Positions 34,105 through 43,502 are shown, counted from the stretch's first letter. The stretch is 64,000 nt of DNA from Geodermatophilus dictyosporus (GCF_900115505.1 NZ_FOWQ01000005.1:310001-374000), one strand, 5' to 3'. Made by a program: numbers and translations. The notes: generated by a model from the sequence alone, not told the origin.

Positions 34105-34793
34105 GCGGTCTCCTCTTCCGGGGTCGCGGTGGCGGTGGTCTGCAGCCGGGCCGCCCGGACCATCACGGCCCGGGCGTTGGCGATGTGCGAGGTCATGACG
34201 GCGCGGGCCCACTCGGGGTCGCCGGCGCTCAGCGCGGCGACGATCTCGCCGTGGTGGGCCAGGCTGCGGCGCAGCGACTCCTCGTCGTAGGTGAGGAAGT
34301 TGCGCCGCACGATCGGCGGGTGGATGGCCGCGGCCAGCGCGGCGGCCAGGGCCGGGTGCCCGGCCAGGGCCACCAGCCGGTCGTGGAAAGCCCGGTTGAG
34401 CGGGACGAGGGCGTCGAGGTCCTGCCCCGGGCCGGGGCTGCCGACCTCGAGCATCTGCCGGGCGAGCGCGTCGAGCTCGTCGACGTCGGCGGGGCGGACG
34501 TTCGGGACCGCGAGCGCGGTGAGCCGCGGCTCGAGCACCGCGCGCAGGTCGAACACGCCCTCGAGCTCGGCGACCGTCCAGGTGGCCACCCGGGCGCCGC
34601 GGTTCGGGACGACCTGCACCAGCCCCTCGGCGGCCAGCCGGGACAGCGCCTCCCGCACCGGGGTGCGGCTCACGCCCAGCCGGTCGGCGAGCTCCACCTC
34701 GCCCAGCCGCGCGCCGGGGGCCAGCTGCCCGCCCATGATGAGGTCGCGGAGGGCCGTCAGGGCCCGCTCCGCGGACGTCACCGGACGTGTCAC
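34101..34793 (-). CDS. GntR-family (FCD) transcriptional regulator
   Basis: A 230-residue regulator with an N-terminal winged helix (GGQLAPGARLGEVELADRLGVSRTPVREALSRLAAEGLV, residues 21-60) and a C-terminal FCD domain with its His metal ligands (NRAFHDRLV, SLAHHGEIV, SHIANA). It binds a small organic acid or similar ligand. It starts with GTG in the operon regulator-hyuA-hyuB, divergent from the isocitrate-lyase-like gene. A TTGCATGCAA palindrome 20 bases before its start is the likely autoregulatory operator. Confidence 0.93.
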   Translation of the reverse strand: MTRPVTSAERALTALRDLIMGGQLAPGARLGEVELADRLGVSRTPVREALSRLAAEGLVQVVPNRGARVATWTVAELEGVFDLRAVLEPRLTALAVPNVRPADVDELDALARQMLEVGSPGPGQDLDALVPLNRAFHDRLVALAGHPALAAALAAAIHPPIVRRNFLTYDEESLRRSLAHHGEIVAALSAGDPEWARAVMTSHIANARAVMVRAARLQTTATATPEEETA

Positions 34794-34813
34794 GGCTCAC
34801 ATCCCTCGCTCGA

Positions 34814-34823
34814 TTGCATGCAA
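34814..34823. promoter_or_regulatory. Candidate GntR operator (perfect palindrome)
   Basis: TTGCATGCAA, a perfect 10-bp palindrome of the type bound by FCD-GntR regulators (TTGTATACAA-like). It lies directly upstream of the regulator gene. Confidence 0.55.
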
Positions 34824-34948
34824 CGTAGGGGTGGTCATCGGTGCGCACAAGGGGTCGCCGGGGAACCCCGTTGTTCCGTTTCGGCCGTTGCGGTGCACGT
34901 CGGAGCCGGTGCAGACTGCTGCCGACCCGGAGCACCCCGCACCGGCGC

Positions 34949-34958
34949 GTGTATGCAA
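34949..34958. promoter_or_regulatory. Second candidate GntR operator
   Basis: GTGTATGCAA matches the palindrome at 34814-34823 at 8 of 10 positions. It lies 55 bases before the start of the isocitrate-lyase-like gene, so one regulator could control both arms. Confidence 0.4.
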
Positions 34959-35013
34959 CCCATCGTGTCGGGATGCGTGCGCCCGGTCGGCGGGCCGCAC
35001 ACGAGGAGGCGCC

Positions 35014-35901
35014 GTGGGGGATCTGCTGGGAGCCGGACGGGCACCGCGGGCCCGGCTGCGCGAGCTGCTCGCCGGCCCGGCGCCGCTGGTCGCGCCGGGC
35101 GCCTACGACGCGCTGTCGGCGCGGCTGGTGGAGCAGGCCGGCTTCGACGCCGTCTACATGACCGGCTTCGGGACGACGGCCTCGCTCATCGGCCGCCCCG
35201 ACGTCGGGCTGCTGTCGGGCGCGGAGATGGTCGACAACGCCCGCCGGATCGCCGCCGCCGTCGACGTGCCGGTCATCGCCGACGCCGACACCGGCTACGG
35301 CAACGCGCTCAACGTCGTCCGCACGGTGCAGCTCTACGAGCAGGCCGGGGTGGCCGGCATCCAGCTCGAGGACCAGGTCATGCCCAAGAAGTGCGGGCAC
35401 ATGAGCGGCAAGGCGCTCGTCGGGACCGAGGAGATGGCCGGCAAGGTCCGCGCCGCCGCGGCCGCCCGCCGCGACCCCGACCTGGTGCTGATCGCGCGCA
35501 CCGACGCGGTCGCCGTCAGCGGGGTGGACGACGCCCTCGAGCGGGCCCGCGCCTACGCCGAGGCCGGGGCCGACCTGCTCTTCGTCGAGGCGCCGACCAC
35601 CGAGGCCGACGTCGAGCGGGTGGCCGGCGAGCTGGCCGGCGTCGCCCCGCTGGTCTTCAACTGGGCCGAGGGCGGGCGCACTCCCCCGCTGTCGCTGCAG
35701 CGGATGACCGAGCTGGGGTTCGCGCTGGTCATCTACCCCATCGGCACCCTGCTGGCCGCGACCGCCGGCATCCGGGCGCTGCTCGACGGGCTGCGCACCG
35801 AGGGGGTGCCGCCGCTGGACGGGCTGCCCACCTTCGGGGAGTTCACCGACCTCGTCGGCCTGCCCGAGGTGACCGACCTGGAGCAGCGCTTCGCCGGCTG
35901 A
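35014..35901 (+). CDS. Isocitrate lyase/PEP mutase-family C-C lyase
   Basis: A 295-residue TIM-barrel lyase: VAPGAYDALSARLVEQAGFDAVYMTGFGT, VIADADTGYGNALNV (Mg-binding), GIQLEDQVMPKKCGHMSGK and FVEAPTTEADVERV. The KKCGH motif with its catalytic Cys points to a lyase (2-methylisocitrate, dimethylmalate or oxaloacetate type) rather than a mutase. The GTG at 35014 has GAGGAGG four bases upstream. Divergent from the GntR-hydantoinase operon; a palindrome similar to the regulator's operator precedes it, so both probably serve one catabolic route (inference). Confidence 0.88.
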   Translation: MGDLLGAGRAPRARLRELLAGPAPLVAPGAYDALSARLVEQAGFDAVYMTGFGTTASLIGRPDVGLLSGAEMVDNARRIAAAVDVPVIADADTGYGNALNVVRTVQLYEQAGVAGIQLEDQVMPKKCGHMSGKALVGTEEMAGKVRAAAAARRDPDLVLIARTDAVAVSGVDDALERARAYAEAGADLLFVEAPTTEADVERVAGELAGVAPLVFNWAEGGRTPPLSLQRMTELGFALVIYPIGTLLAATAGIRALLDGLRTEGVPPLDGLPTFGEFTDLVGLPEVTDLEQRFAG

Positions 35902-35960
35902 GCGGAGCCGTTCTCGGCTCTCCCGTCACACCCGTCCCAGACTCGTCCGGGGATGACCGG

Positions 35961-35980
35961 ACCGGTCCGTCCGGACCGGT
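35961..35980. promoter_or_regulatory. Inverted repeat before the DUF4011 gene
   Basis: ACCGGTCC and GGACCGGT pair perfectly around GTCC, 12 bases before the ATG of the giant helicase gene. It could be an operator or a 5' hairpin that limits translation; nothing more can be read. Confidence 0.4.
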
Positions 35981-35992
35981 ACACAGGACGCC

Positions 35993-38900
35993 ATGGGCAC
36001 TCCGGACGGCCGGCCGACTCTGCACGACGGGGCTGCCCGGGCGACGGTGGCGATCGCGGCCACGACCACCCCGGTGCTGTCGGCCGCGCTGGCCGCCGGC
36101 GGCGTGCCCGTGGTGTCCCGGCTGGCGCTGACCGCCCACGGCGGCCCGCTGCCCGGCGCCACGGTCCGGCTGGGTGTCCGCGACGCCGAGGGCCCCATCG
36201 GCACCCCGGTCGAGCTGACCGTCGACCTCGAGGCCGGCCGGACGACGGTGCTCAGCGACCTCGGCCTGGTCCTCGACCCCGCCGCGATGCGGCAGATCGG
36301 CCAGCAGCGCCCCGGCTCGGTCGAGGTCGACGTGACCGTGGCCGGCACCGACGTCGGCGGCACCGCGCTGCCGGTGCAGGTGCTGGCCGCCGACCAGTGG
36401 CTGGCCGCCCCCGTGCCCCTGGCGCTGGAGCTGCTCGCCGCGCACGTCCAGCCCCAGCACCCGGCCGTGACCGCGCTGCTCGGCGAGGCCGCCGCGCTGC
36501 TCGACGCGGGCCCCGGCGACGCCGACGCACCGGGCTACGCCGGCGGGCCGGAGCGGGTCGACCAGCTCGTCGCCGCGGTGGCCGCCGCGCTGCGCGCCCG
36601 GGGCGTCCGCGCCGCCGAGGCACCCGCGGGCTGGGCCGAGGAGGCGCAGCGGGTGCGCACCCCCGGCGAGGTCCTCGACGGCCGGGTGGGCAGCTGCCTG
36701 GACGTCGTCGTCACGCTCGCCGCCGCGCTGGAGGCGGCCGGCGTCCGCCCGCTGCTGTGGGTGGCCGACCGGCACGCCGTCCTCGGCTACTGGCGCGAGG
36801 AGCGCAGCGCCGAGAGCGCCGCCACCACCGACGCCGCCCCGCTGGTGGACCTGGTCGGCCGCGGCCTGGTGCGGCTGGTGGAGACCACGCTGCTGACCAC
36901 CGGCGACGGCGACGAGCCGGACACCGGGCCCGACGCCGGGCTGCTGCACCACGCCGTCGTCGACGCCTGGCCGGCCGGTGCGCCCGACCGGCTGCTCGGC
37001 GTCACCGACGTGCACCGCGCCCGGCGCGACGGCATCCTGCCGCTGCCCGTCCACGCCCGCGGCGCCGACGGCGCGCTCCAGGTGGTCGAGTACCGGGCCG
37101 CGGGGCCCGACCCCGCCCGGCCGCCCGGCCGGCACGCCGCGCCGGGTCCCGGCAGCCGCCCCGGGGTGCCCCCGCGCGTGCAGCAGTGGAAGAACGCCCT
37201 GCTCGACCTGAGCCTGCGCAACCGGCTCATCAACCACACCCCCGGCGCCGGCCTGCCGCTGACCGTCCCCGGCGCCTACCTCGCCACCCTCGCCGGCCTG
37301 CTCACCGGGGGGACGGCGGTCGGCCTGCTGCCCGCCGACCGGCTCTCCCCCGAGCAGCACGAGCGGGGCGTGAGCGTGGCCCGCGAGCTGCCGGTCGGCG
37401 AGCTGGCCGAGGTGCTGCTCGAGCAGGGCGCCGTGCACGCCGACGTCTCCGAGGGCGGCTACCTGCCGCGGCTGCGCGCCCTGGCGCACCGCGCGCGGAC
37501 CGTGCTCGAGGAGACCGGCGCCAACGACCTGCACCTGGCCCTCGGCAGCCTGGTCTGGGAGGTCGACGACCGGCCGCTGCGCTCCCCGCTGGTGCTGCTG
37601 CCGGTGGTGCTCGCCCCCGCCGGCGTCTCCCCCGACGGCGCGGAGAGCTACCGGCTGTCGGCCGACGAGGCCGCCGGGGCCAGCCCGAACCGGTGCCTGC
37701 TGGAGAAGCTGCGGCAGGAGCACGGCCTGGAGCTGCCGGGCCTGGCCGCCGACGCCGAGGCGGTCGACGTCGACAGCGTCCTGGGCACCCTCCGCCAGGC
37801 GCTGGCCGACGCCGGGCTGCCCTTCCGCGTCGAGGCCACCGCCGACCTCGCCGTCCTCTCCTTCGCCGGGTACCGGCTCTGGCGCGACCTCGACGAGCAC
37901 TGGGCGGAGCTCACCGCCAACCCGCTGGTCGAGCACCTGGTGCACGCGCCGCACCAGGCCTTCGTCGACCCGGTGCCGGCCCCGCCGGTCCCGGCCGACC
38001 TCGACGAGCTCGCCGCCGCCTGCCCCGTCCCGGCCGACGCCTCGCAGCTGCGCGCCGTGGCCGAGGGCCTGGCCGGCCGCACCTTCGTGCTGGAGGGACC
38101 GCCGGGGACGGGCAAGTCGCAGACCATCACCAACCTGCTCACCCGCGCGGTCGCCGACGGCAAGCGGGTGCTCTTCGTCGCCGAGAAGCGGGCCGCGCTC
38201 GACGTGGTCGCCCGCCGGCTCGAGGCGGTGGGCATGGGCCCGTTCACCCTCGACCTGCACGATCGCGGCGCCCGCGGGGCCGAGGTCCGCGCCCGCGTGC
38301 GCGCGGCCCTGGAGCAGGTGGTCGCGGTCGACGAGCAGGGCCTGGCCGCCGACGGGGAGGACCTGCGCGCGGCCCGCCGCACGCTGGCCCGCTACGCCGA
38401 CCGGCTGCACGCGCCCAACGCCGCGGGACTGTCCTACTACTCGTCGCGGACGGCGCGGCTGGCCGTCGGCGACGACGTGCCGCACCTGCCGGTGCCGCTG
38501 GGCTTCGCCGCCGCCGCGCCCGCGGAGACGCTGGCCGCGGTGCGCCGCGCGCTGGCCCTGCTGCCCGACGTCGCGGACCTGGCGCGGCCCTCGGCGCGGC
38601 ACCCGTGGGCGTTCGTCGACTCCGCGCGCGTCGACCTCGCCGCCGCGCACGCCGCCGCCCTCGAGGTGGACGCCGCGGTCCGCGCGCTCCCGGCCGAGGA
38701 GCACCTGGCCCGGGCGCTGCGCGAGGTGCGCACCCCCGCCGACCTCGTCGCCCTGGCCCACCTGCTGGCCGGTCCCGGGGTGGGGCTCGACGTGCTCGAC
38801 GAGGTGCCCACGCAGCGGTGGACGGCGGCGACCGCCGCGGTGCTCGCCGACCTGGGCGCCTTCACCACCACCGTGCACCCCGGCCTGGAGCTGGCCACGC

Positions 38901-41900
38901 CCGAGGCGGTGGAGCTGCCGCTGGCCGACCTCTACGTGCAGGCGCAGACCGCGCAGGCCGCCCGCTGGTGGGCCCGCCGGCAGGGGCTCAGGGCGGTCCG
39001 CGCCCGGCTCGCGCCGGTGCTGCGGCCCGGCGTGCAGGTGCGGCTGCGCGACGTCCCAGAGCTGACCGCCTCCCTGTGGCGGGTGCAGCAGGCGGGGACG
39101 GCCCTGGTCGCGCGGGCCTCGGTGATCCCGGGCCTGTCGGTGCCCGAGGGCTGGAACCCGCTCACCGAGCCGACGCTGCTCGACGGGCAGGTCGGCTGGC
39201 TGCAGCGGGCCGGCGCCGCCGTCGACAGCGCCCGCCCGTTCGCCGTCGCGCTGCGCCGGTACCTCGTCGCCGGACCCGGCCCGGACTCCACCGCGGCCGC
39301 CGCGGTGACCCGGCTGCGCCGGGCGCTGACCGCCCTGCTGCGGGCGTGCGGCAGCAGCCCGGCCGCGCTGGCCGAGTGGTGCGGGGACGACGGCGTGCTG
39401 CTGCGCTGGGCGCTGACCCGCCCCGAGCGCGGCCTGGACCACCCCGGCCTGATCTCGCTGCGCCGCTGGGCGGAGTTCCTCGACACCGTCGAGCCGCTGC
39501 GCGCCGCGGGCCTGACCGAGGCGCGCGACGCCCTGGTCAGCGGCCGGCTGCCCGCCGAGGACGCCCCGCGTGCGTTCGAGGCCGGGCTGGCCGCGGTGTC
39601 GGGCGCCGAGCGGCGCGCCGCCACCGGCCTGGACGCCTTCGACGAGGGGGCGCACGGCAAGGCGATCGCCCGGTTCACCGCCGCGTCGCGCGCCGTCCGC
39701 CGGCACCTGACGGCCGCGCTGCCGGCGGCGGTGCTGGCCGGCCGCCGCATCGACGACGACCGGCTCGCCGCGCTGCAGCGCGAGCTCACCCGCTCCCGCC
39801 ACGGGGCGGGCGTGCGCGCCCTGCTCGCCGAGCACGGCGACCTGGTCACCGCGCTGCTGCCCTGCGTGCTCGTCAGTCCCGACTCGGTGGCCCGCTTCTT
39901 CCCCGCGCGGGCCGGCCAGTTCGACCTCGTGGTCTTCGACGAGGCCTCGCAGATCCGGGTGGCCGAGGCCGTCGGCGCGCTGGGCCGGGCGCGGGCCGCG
40001 GTCGTCGTGGGCGACAGCCAGCAGCTGCCGCCGACGTCCTTCGCCGAGTCGACGGCGGCCCGCGACGACGACCCGGCCGGCCTCCCGGGCACCGCGGCCG
40101 AGGACGAGGAGTCGATCCTCACCGAGTGCGTGCACGCCGGGCTGCCGCGGCACTGGCTGTCGTGGCACTACCGCAGCCAGGACGAGTCGCTGATCGCCTT
40201 CAGCAACGCCCACTACTACGGCGACCGGCTCGCCTCGTTCCCGGCGCCCGTGCACTGCCGCCCCTCCGCGGACGTCGACGGCCGCGGCATCTCGCTGGTG
40301 CGGGTGGAGGGCACCTTCCACCGCTCGGGCGCCGGCCGGCTGCTGCGGACCAACCCGATGGAGGCCAAGGCCGTCGTCGCCGAGATCCGCCGCCGCTTCG
40401 CCGCCTCGCCGGACACGGTGCCCTCGATCGGCGTGGTCACCTTCAACGCCCAGCAGCGGGCCTACGTCGAGTCGCTGCTGCGCGACTCCGGCGACGAGCG
40501 GCTGGTCGCCGCACTCGACCGCACCGACGGCGAGGGACTGTTCGTCAAGAACCTGGAGAACGTGCAGGGCGACGAGCGCGACGTCGTGCTCTTCTCCACC
40601 GGCTTCAGCCCCGACGAGCGCGGCGTGCTGCCGCTGAACTTCGGCCCGCTCAACCGGGTCGGCGGGGAGCGGCGGCTCAACGTGGCGATCACCCGCGCCC
40701 GGCGGCAGGTCGTCGTCTTCTCCTCCTTCGACCCGTCGGCGCTGCGCGCGGAGCAGACCTCCTCGGTGGGCATCAAGCACCTGCGGGCCTGGCTGGACCT
40801 GGCCGCGCTGGGCCCCGACGCGCTGCCCCGCGCCGCCCGCCGGGTGGGCCTGCCCGACCGGCACCGCGAGGAGGTCGCCGAGGCGCTGCGCGCGCGGGGG
40901 CTGGTGGTGCGCACCGACGTCGGTCTCTCCGACTTCCGCGTCGACCTGGCCGTGGCCCGGGCCGAGGCCCCGGACGCCCCGGTCATGGCCGTGCTGCTCG
41001 ACGGCCCGGAGTGGGCGCGGCGGGGCACCGTCGCCGACCGCGACGGCCTGCCCGTCGAGGTGCTCGGCGGACTCCTCGGCTGGCCGCTGGTCGAGCGGGT
41101 GTGGCTCCCGTCGTGGCTGCGCGACCGCGAGGAGGTGCTCGACCGGCTGGTCGCCGCCGTCGCCGCGGTGCCCGCCCCGGCCGTGCCGCGGCCTGCGACG
41201 GCGGCGCCGCTGAGCCGCGTCCCCGCGCCGGTGCCCACCGCCGCATCGCCGTTGGCCCCGCGGGCGCTGCACCCGGTGGTGACCGGCGCGCTCGCCGCGC
41301 TGCCGGGTCCGCGGGCGGCCGACACCGAGCCCACCCCCGAGCCGGCGACGGCCCCGGTGACGCTCACCGTGGTCCCCGACCTGGCCGAGCCCGAACCCGC
41401 CGCCGAGGCCCCCGCTCCCGAGGCGCCCGCGGCGCCGGCCCGGCCGTCCGCGATCCGCCGTCCCACCGCGGCCGTGCTCGAGGGGGAGCTGCCGTTCCGC
41501 CCGTGGGCGCCCAAGCCGGCCGGCGACCGCAAGGCCCTCGACGGGCTCGCCGACGCCCGCACCGCCCGGCTGGTGCGCCGGGTGCTGCTGGCCGGGGTCA
41601 AGGCCGAGGGCCCGGTGCACCGCGACCGGCTCACCCGGCTCGCGGCCGGCGCGTTCGGCCTGTCCCGGGTCGGTGAGGCGCGCCGCGACGCGCTGCTGGC
41701 CCTGCTGCCGGAGGGGACCGTCGACGGCGAGTTCGTGTGGCCCGAGGGCATCGACCGGGCCGGGTGGACCGCGTTCCGCCGGCAGACCGCGAGCGCCGGC
41801 CGGCCGCTGGAGCACGTCGCGCCGGAGGAGGTCGGCAACGCGATGGTGGCGCTGTGCCGGGCCGCGGACGGCGGGCTGACCGTCGACCAGCTCCTCCTGC

Positions 41901-42028
41901 GCACCGCCGAGGTCTTCGGCCACCGCCGCCGCACGCCGTCGCTGACCACCCAGCTGACCGCCGCCCTCGACCGCCTCACCGCGGCCGGCCGGCTGACGGT
42001 GCACGAGGACGGCCGCGTCACCGCCTGA
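35993..42028 (+). CDS. DUF4011/SF1 helicase/nuclease giant protein, probable defence protein
   Basis: A 2,011-residue protein. The N-terminal about 130 residues look beta-rich. Residues 230-275 carry a transglutaminase-like Cys/His pair (GSCLDVVVTLAAAL, VADRHAVLGYW). DUF4011 starts near 395 (WKNALLDLSLRNRLINH). An SF1 helicase follows: Walker A GPPGTGKSQTITNLL near 702, DEASQI near 1316, GDSQQLPPTSFAES, WHYRSQDESLIAFSN, VQGDERDVV and NVAITRARRQ. Residues about 1625-1715 form a Vsr/MTES_1575-like nuclease domain (SDFRVDLAVAR, DGPEWARRGTVADRD), then a Pro-rich linker and a DUF3320-like end. DUF4011-helicase-Vsr proteins have been reported among anti-phage candidates (recalled, not checked). It stands alone, with no methylase or partner. 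It starts at an ATG and has no transfer-like base composition. Confidence 0.9.
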   Translation: MGTPDGRPTLHDGAARATVAIAATTTPVLSAALAAGGVPVVSRLALTAHGGPLPGATVRLGVRDAEGPIGTPVELTVDLEAGRTTVLSDLGLVLDPAAMRQIGQQRPGSVEVDVTVAGTDVGGTALPVQVLAADQWLAAPVPLALELLAAHVQPQHPAVTALLGEAAALLDAGPGDADAPGYAGGPERVDQLVAAVAAALRARGVRAAEAPAGWAEEAQRVRTPGEVLDGRVGSCLDVVVTLAAALEAAGVRPLLWVADRHAVLGYWREERSAESAATTDAAPLVDLVGRGLVRLVETTLLTTGDGDEPDTGPDAGLLHHAVVDAWPAGAPDRLLGVTDVHRARRDGILPLPVHARGADGALQVVEYRAAGPDPARPPGRHAAPGPGSRPGVPPRVQQWKNALLDLSLRNRLINHTPGAGLPLTVPGAYLATLAGLLTGGTAVGLLPADRLSPEQHERGVSVARELPVGELAEVLLEQGAVHADVSEGGYLPRLRALAHRARTVLEETGANDLHLALGSLVWEVDDRPLRSPLVLLPVVLAPAGVSPDGAESYRLSADEAAGASPNRCLLEKLRQEHGLELPGLAADAEAVDVDSVLGTLRQALADAGLPFRVEATADLAVLSFAGYRLWRDLDEHWAELTANPLVEHLVHAPHQAFVDPVPAPPVPADLDELAAACPVPADASQLRAVAEGLAGRTFVLEGPPGTGKSQTITNLLTRAVADGKRVLFVAEKRAALDVVARRLEAVGMGPFTLDLHDRGARGAEVRARVRAALEQVVAVDEQGLAADGEDLRAARRTLARYADRLHAPNAAGLSYYSSRTARLAVGDDVPHLPVPLGFAAAAPAETLAAVRRALALLPDVADLARPSARHPWAFVDSARVDLAAAHAAALEVDAAVRALPAEEHLARALREVRTPADLVALAHLLAGPGVGLDVLDEVPTQRWTAATAAVLADLGAFTTTVHPGLELATPEAVELPLADLYVQAQTAQAARWWARRQGLRAVRARLAPVLRPGVQVRLRDVPELTASLWRVQQAGTALVARASVIPGLSVPEGWNPLTEPTLLDGQVGWLQRAGAAVDSARPFAVALRRYLVAGPGPDSTAAAAVTRLRRALTALLRACGSSPAALAEWCGDDGVLLRWALTRPERGLDHPGLISLRRWAEFLDTVEPLRAAGLTEARDALVSGRLPAEDAPRAFEAGLAAVSGAERRAATGLDAFDEGAHGKAIARFTAASRAVRRHLTAALPAAVLAGRRIDDDRLAALQRELTRSRHGAGVRALLAEHGDLVTALLPCVLVSPDSVARFFPARAGQFDLVVFDEASQIRVAEAVGALGRARAAVVVGDSQQLPPTSFAESTAARDDDPAGLPGTAAEDEESILTECVHAGLPRHWLSWHYRSQDESLIAFSNAHYYGDRLASFPAPVHCRPSADVDGRGISLVRVEGTFHRSGAGRLLRTNPMEAKAVVAEIRRRFAASPDTVPSIGVVTFNAQQRAYVESLLRDSGDERLVAALDRTDGEGLFVKNLENVQGDERDVVLFSTGFSPDERGVLPLNFGPLNRVGGERRLNVAITRARRQVVVFSSFDPSALRAEQTSSVGIKHLRAWLDLAALGPDALPRAARRVGLPDRHREEVAEALRARGLVVRTDVGLSDFRVDLAVARAEAPDAPVMAVLLDGPEWARRGTVADRDGLPVEVLGGLLGWPLVERVWLPSWLRDREEVLDRLVAAVAAVPAPAVPRPATAAPLSRVPAPVPTAASPLAPRALHPVVTGALAALPGPRAADTEPTPEPATAPVTLTVVPDLAEPEPAAEAPAPEAPAAPARPSAIRRPTAAVLEGELPFRPWAPKPAGDRKALDGLADARTARLVRRVLLAGVKAEGPVHRDRLTRLAAGAFGLSRVGEARRDALLALLPEGTVDGEFVWPEGIDRAGWTAFRRQTASAGRPLEHVAPEEVGNAMVALCRAADGGLTVDQLLLRTAEVFGHRRRTPSLTTQLTAALDRLTAAGRLTVHEDGRVTA

Positions 42029-42052
42029 GCCGGGTACTCCTCCCCGGCCGGG

Positions 42053-42087
42053 TCGTGCTCTGCCCACTCCCCGTGGGCAGAGCACGA
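42053..42087. repeat. Palindromic repeat, 15-bp arms
   Basis: TCGTGCTCTGCCCAC (42053-42067) pairs perfectly with GTGGGCAGAGCACGA (42073-42087). It lies 24 bases after the helicase gene and may terminate it. It shares TCGTGCTCTG/CAGAGCACGA with the palindromes at 42115 and 50278. Confidence 0.75.
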
Positions 42088-42114
42088 AGGCGGGGCCGAC
42101 ACCGTGTGCCGGCG

Positions 42115-42154
42115 CGGTCGTGCTCTGCACACAGGTGTGGTCAGAGCACGACCG
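42115..42154. repeat. Palindromic repeat, 13-bp arms
   Basis: CGGTCGTGCTCTG (42115-42127) pairs with CAGAGCACGACCG (42142-42154) around CACACAGGTGTGGT. It is a second copy of the same element, 27 bases after the first, in the gap before ilvA. Confidence 0.75.
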
Positions 42155-42209
42155 ACCGGGCGGGGACACCTGCCGGGGGCCGGTCACGGCCGGCAGGAGG
42201 ATGGAGGCC

Positions 42210-43499
42210 GTGAGCAGCACCGCGACGAGCCCCGACCTCGCCCGATTCCCCGCCGACGTGCGCGACGCCGTCGGCCGGCTCGCGGGCATCGCCGAGCGCA
42301 CGCCGCTGCAGCGCAACCAGCGCCTCAGCGGCCTCACCGGCGCCGACGTGTGGGTCAAGCGCGAGGACCTGCAGGTCGGCCGCTCCTACAAGGTCCGCGG
42401 TGCCTACAACACGATCAGCCGGCTCGACGGTGCCGCCCGCGCCGCCGGGGTCGTCTGCGCCAGCGCCGGCAACCACGGCCAGGGCGTCGCCCACGCCTGC
42501 CGCTCCCTCGGCGTCCGCGGCGCGGTCTTCGTCCCGGGCACCACGCCGAGGCAGAAGCGGGCCCGCATCCAGGCGCTCGGCGGCGACACGGTCGAGCTGG
42601 TCGTCACCGGCGACACCTACGACGACGCCGCGGCCGCCGCGGCCGCGCACGCCGGCCGCACCGGGGCCACGCTGGTGCCGGCCTTCGACGCCTGGCCGGT
42701 CGTGGTCGGGCAGGCCACCGTCGCCGTCGAGGTGCTCGAGCAGCTCGGCCGCGCGCCCGACGTCGTGGTCCTCCCGCTGGGCGGCGGCGGCCTGCTCGCC
42801 GGTTGCGGCACCTGGCTGCGGCACGCGAGCCCGGGCACCCGGCTGGTCGGCGTCGAGCCGGCGGGTGCGGCCAGCATGGCCGCGGCCCTGGCGGCCGGCG
42901 GGCCGGTGGAGCTGCCCGCGATCGACACCTTCGTCGACGGCGCCGCCGTGCGGAGGGCCGGTGCGGTCACCTACCCGCTGGTGCGCGACTGCGGCGCCGA
43001 GCTGGTCGCCGTCCCCGAGGGACAGGTCTGCACCGAGATGCTCGAGCTCTACCAGGTCGACGGCGTCATCGCCGAGCCCGCCGGCGCGCTGGCCACCGCG
43101 GCGCTCACCGGCGGCACGGTGCGCGTCGAGCCCGGCCAGACCGTCGTCTGCCTGCTCTCCGGCGGCAACAACGACGTCAGCCGGTACGCCGAGGTCGTCG
43201 AGCGGTCCCTGGTGCACCAGGGCCTCAAGCACTACTTCCTCGTCGAGTTCCCGCAGGAGCCCGGGGCGCTGCGCCGCTTCCTCGACGACGTGCTGGGCCC
43301 CGACGACGACATCGTGCTGTTCGAGTACGTCAAGCGGGACAACCGCGAGACCGGCGCGGCGCTCACCGGCATCGAGCTCGGTGACGCCGGCGACCTGCCG
43401 GTGCTCCTGCAGCGCACCGCGGCCAGCCCGCTGCGCATCCAGCACCTCGACCCCGGGTCGCCGGCCTACCGCTACCTCGTCCGCGGGGGCGCGGGCTGA
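42210..43499 (+). CDS. ilvA: Threonine ammonia-lyase (biosynthetic type)
   Basis: This PLP enzyme turns L-threonine into 2-oxobutanoate for isoleucine synthesis. The PLP lysine is Lys61 in GRSYKVRGAYN; ASAGNHGQGVAHAC, LPLGGGGLLAGCGTWL (phosphate loop) and LLSGGNNDVSRY follow. The C-terminal about 95 residues (HYFLVEFPQEPGALRRFLDDVLG on) form a single ACT-like regulatory domain, as in the short actinobacterial enzyme, giving about 429 residues. The GTG at 42210 is preferred because AGGAGG lies nine bases upstream; an ATG at 42201 is too close to it. It ends three bases before the convergent phytochrome gene. Confidence 0.94.
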   Translation: MSSTATSPDLARFPADVRDAVGRLAGIAERTPLQRNQRLSGLTGADVWVKREDLQVGRSYKVRGAYNTISRLDGAARAAGVVCASAGNHGQGVAHACRSLGVRGAVFVPGTTPRQKRARIQALGGDTVELVVTGDTYDDAAAAAAAHAGRTGATLVPAFDAWPVVVGQATVAVEVLEQLGRAPDVVVLPLGGGGLLAGCGTWLRHASPGTRLVGVEPAGAASMAAALAAGGPVELPAIDTFVDGAAVRRAGAVTYPLVRDCGAELVAVPEGQVCTEMLELYQVDGVIAEPAGALATAALTGGTVRVEPGQTVVCLLSGGNNDVSRYAEVVERSLVHQGLKHYFLVEFPQEPGALRRFLDDVLGPDDDIVLFEYVKRDNRETGAALTGIELGDAGDLPVLLQRTAASPLRIQHLDPGSPAYRYLVRGGAG

Positions 43500-43502
43500 G
43501 CT

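Noticed and set aside
35843..42358. A 2,171-codon open frame antisense to the DUF4011 gene, and a 1,907-codon frame in another plus-strand frame
   Set aside because: Low-complexity Arg/Gly/Ala/Pro-rich translations with no motifs. They follow from extreme GC at third positions; the DUF4011 frame has helicase motifs throughout.
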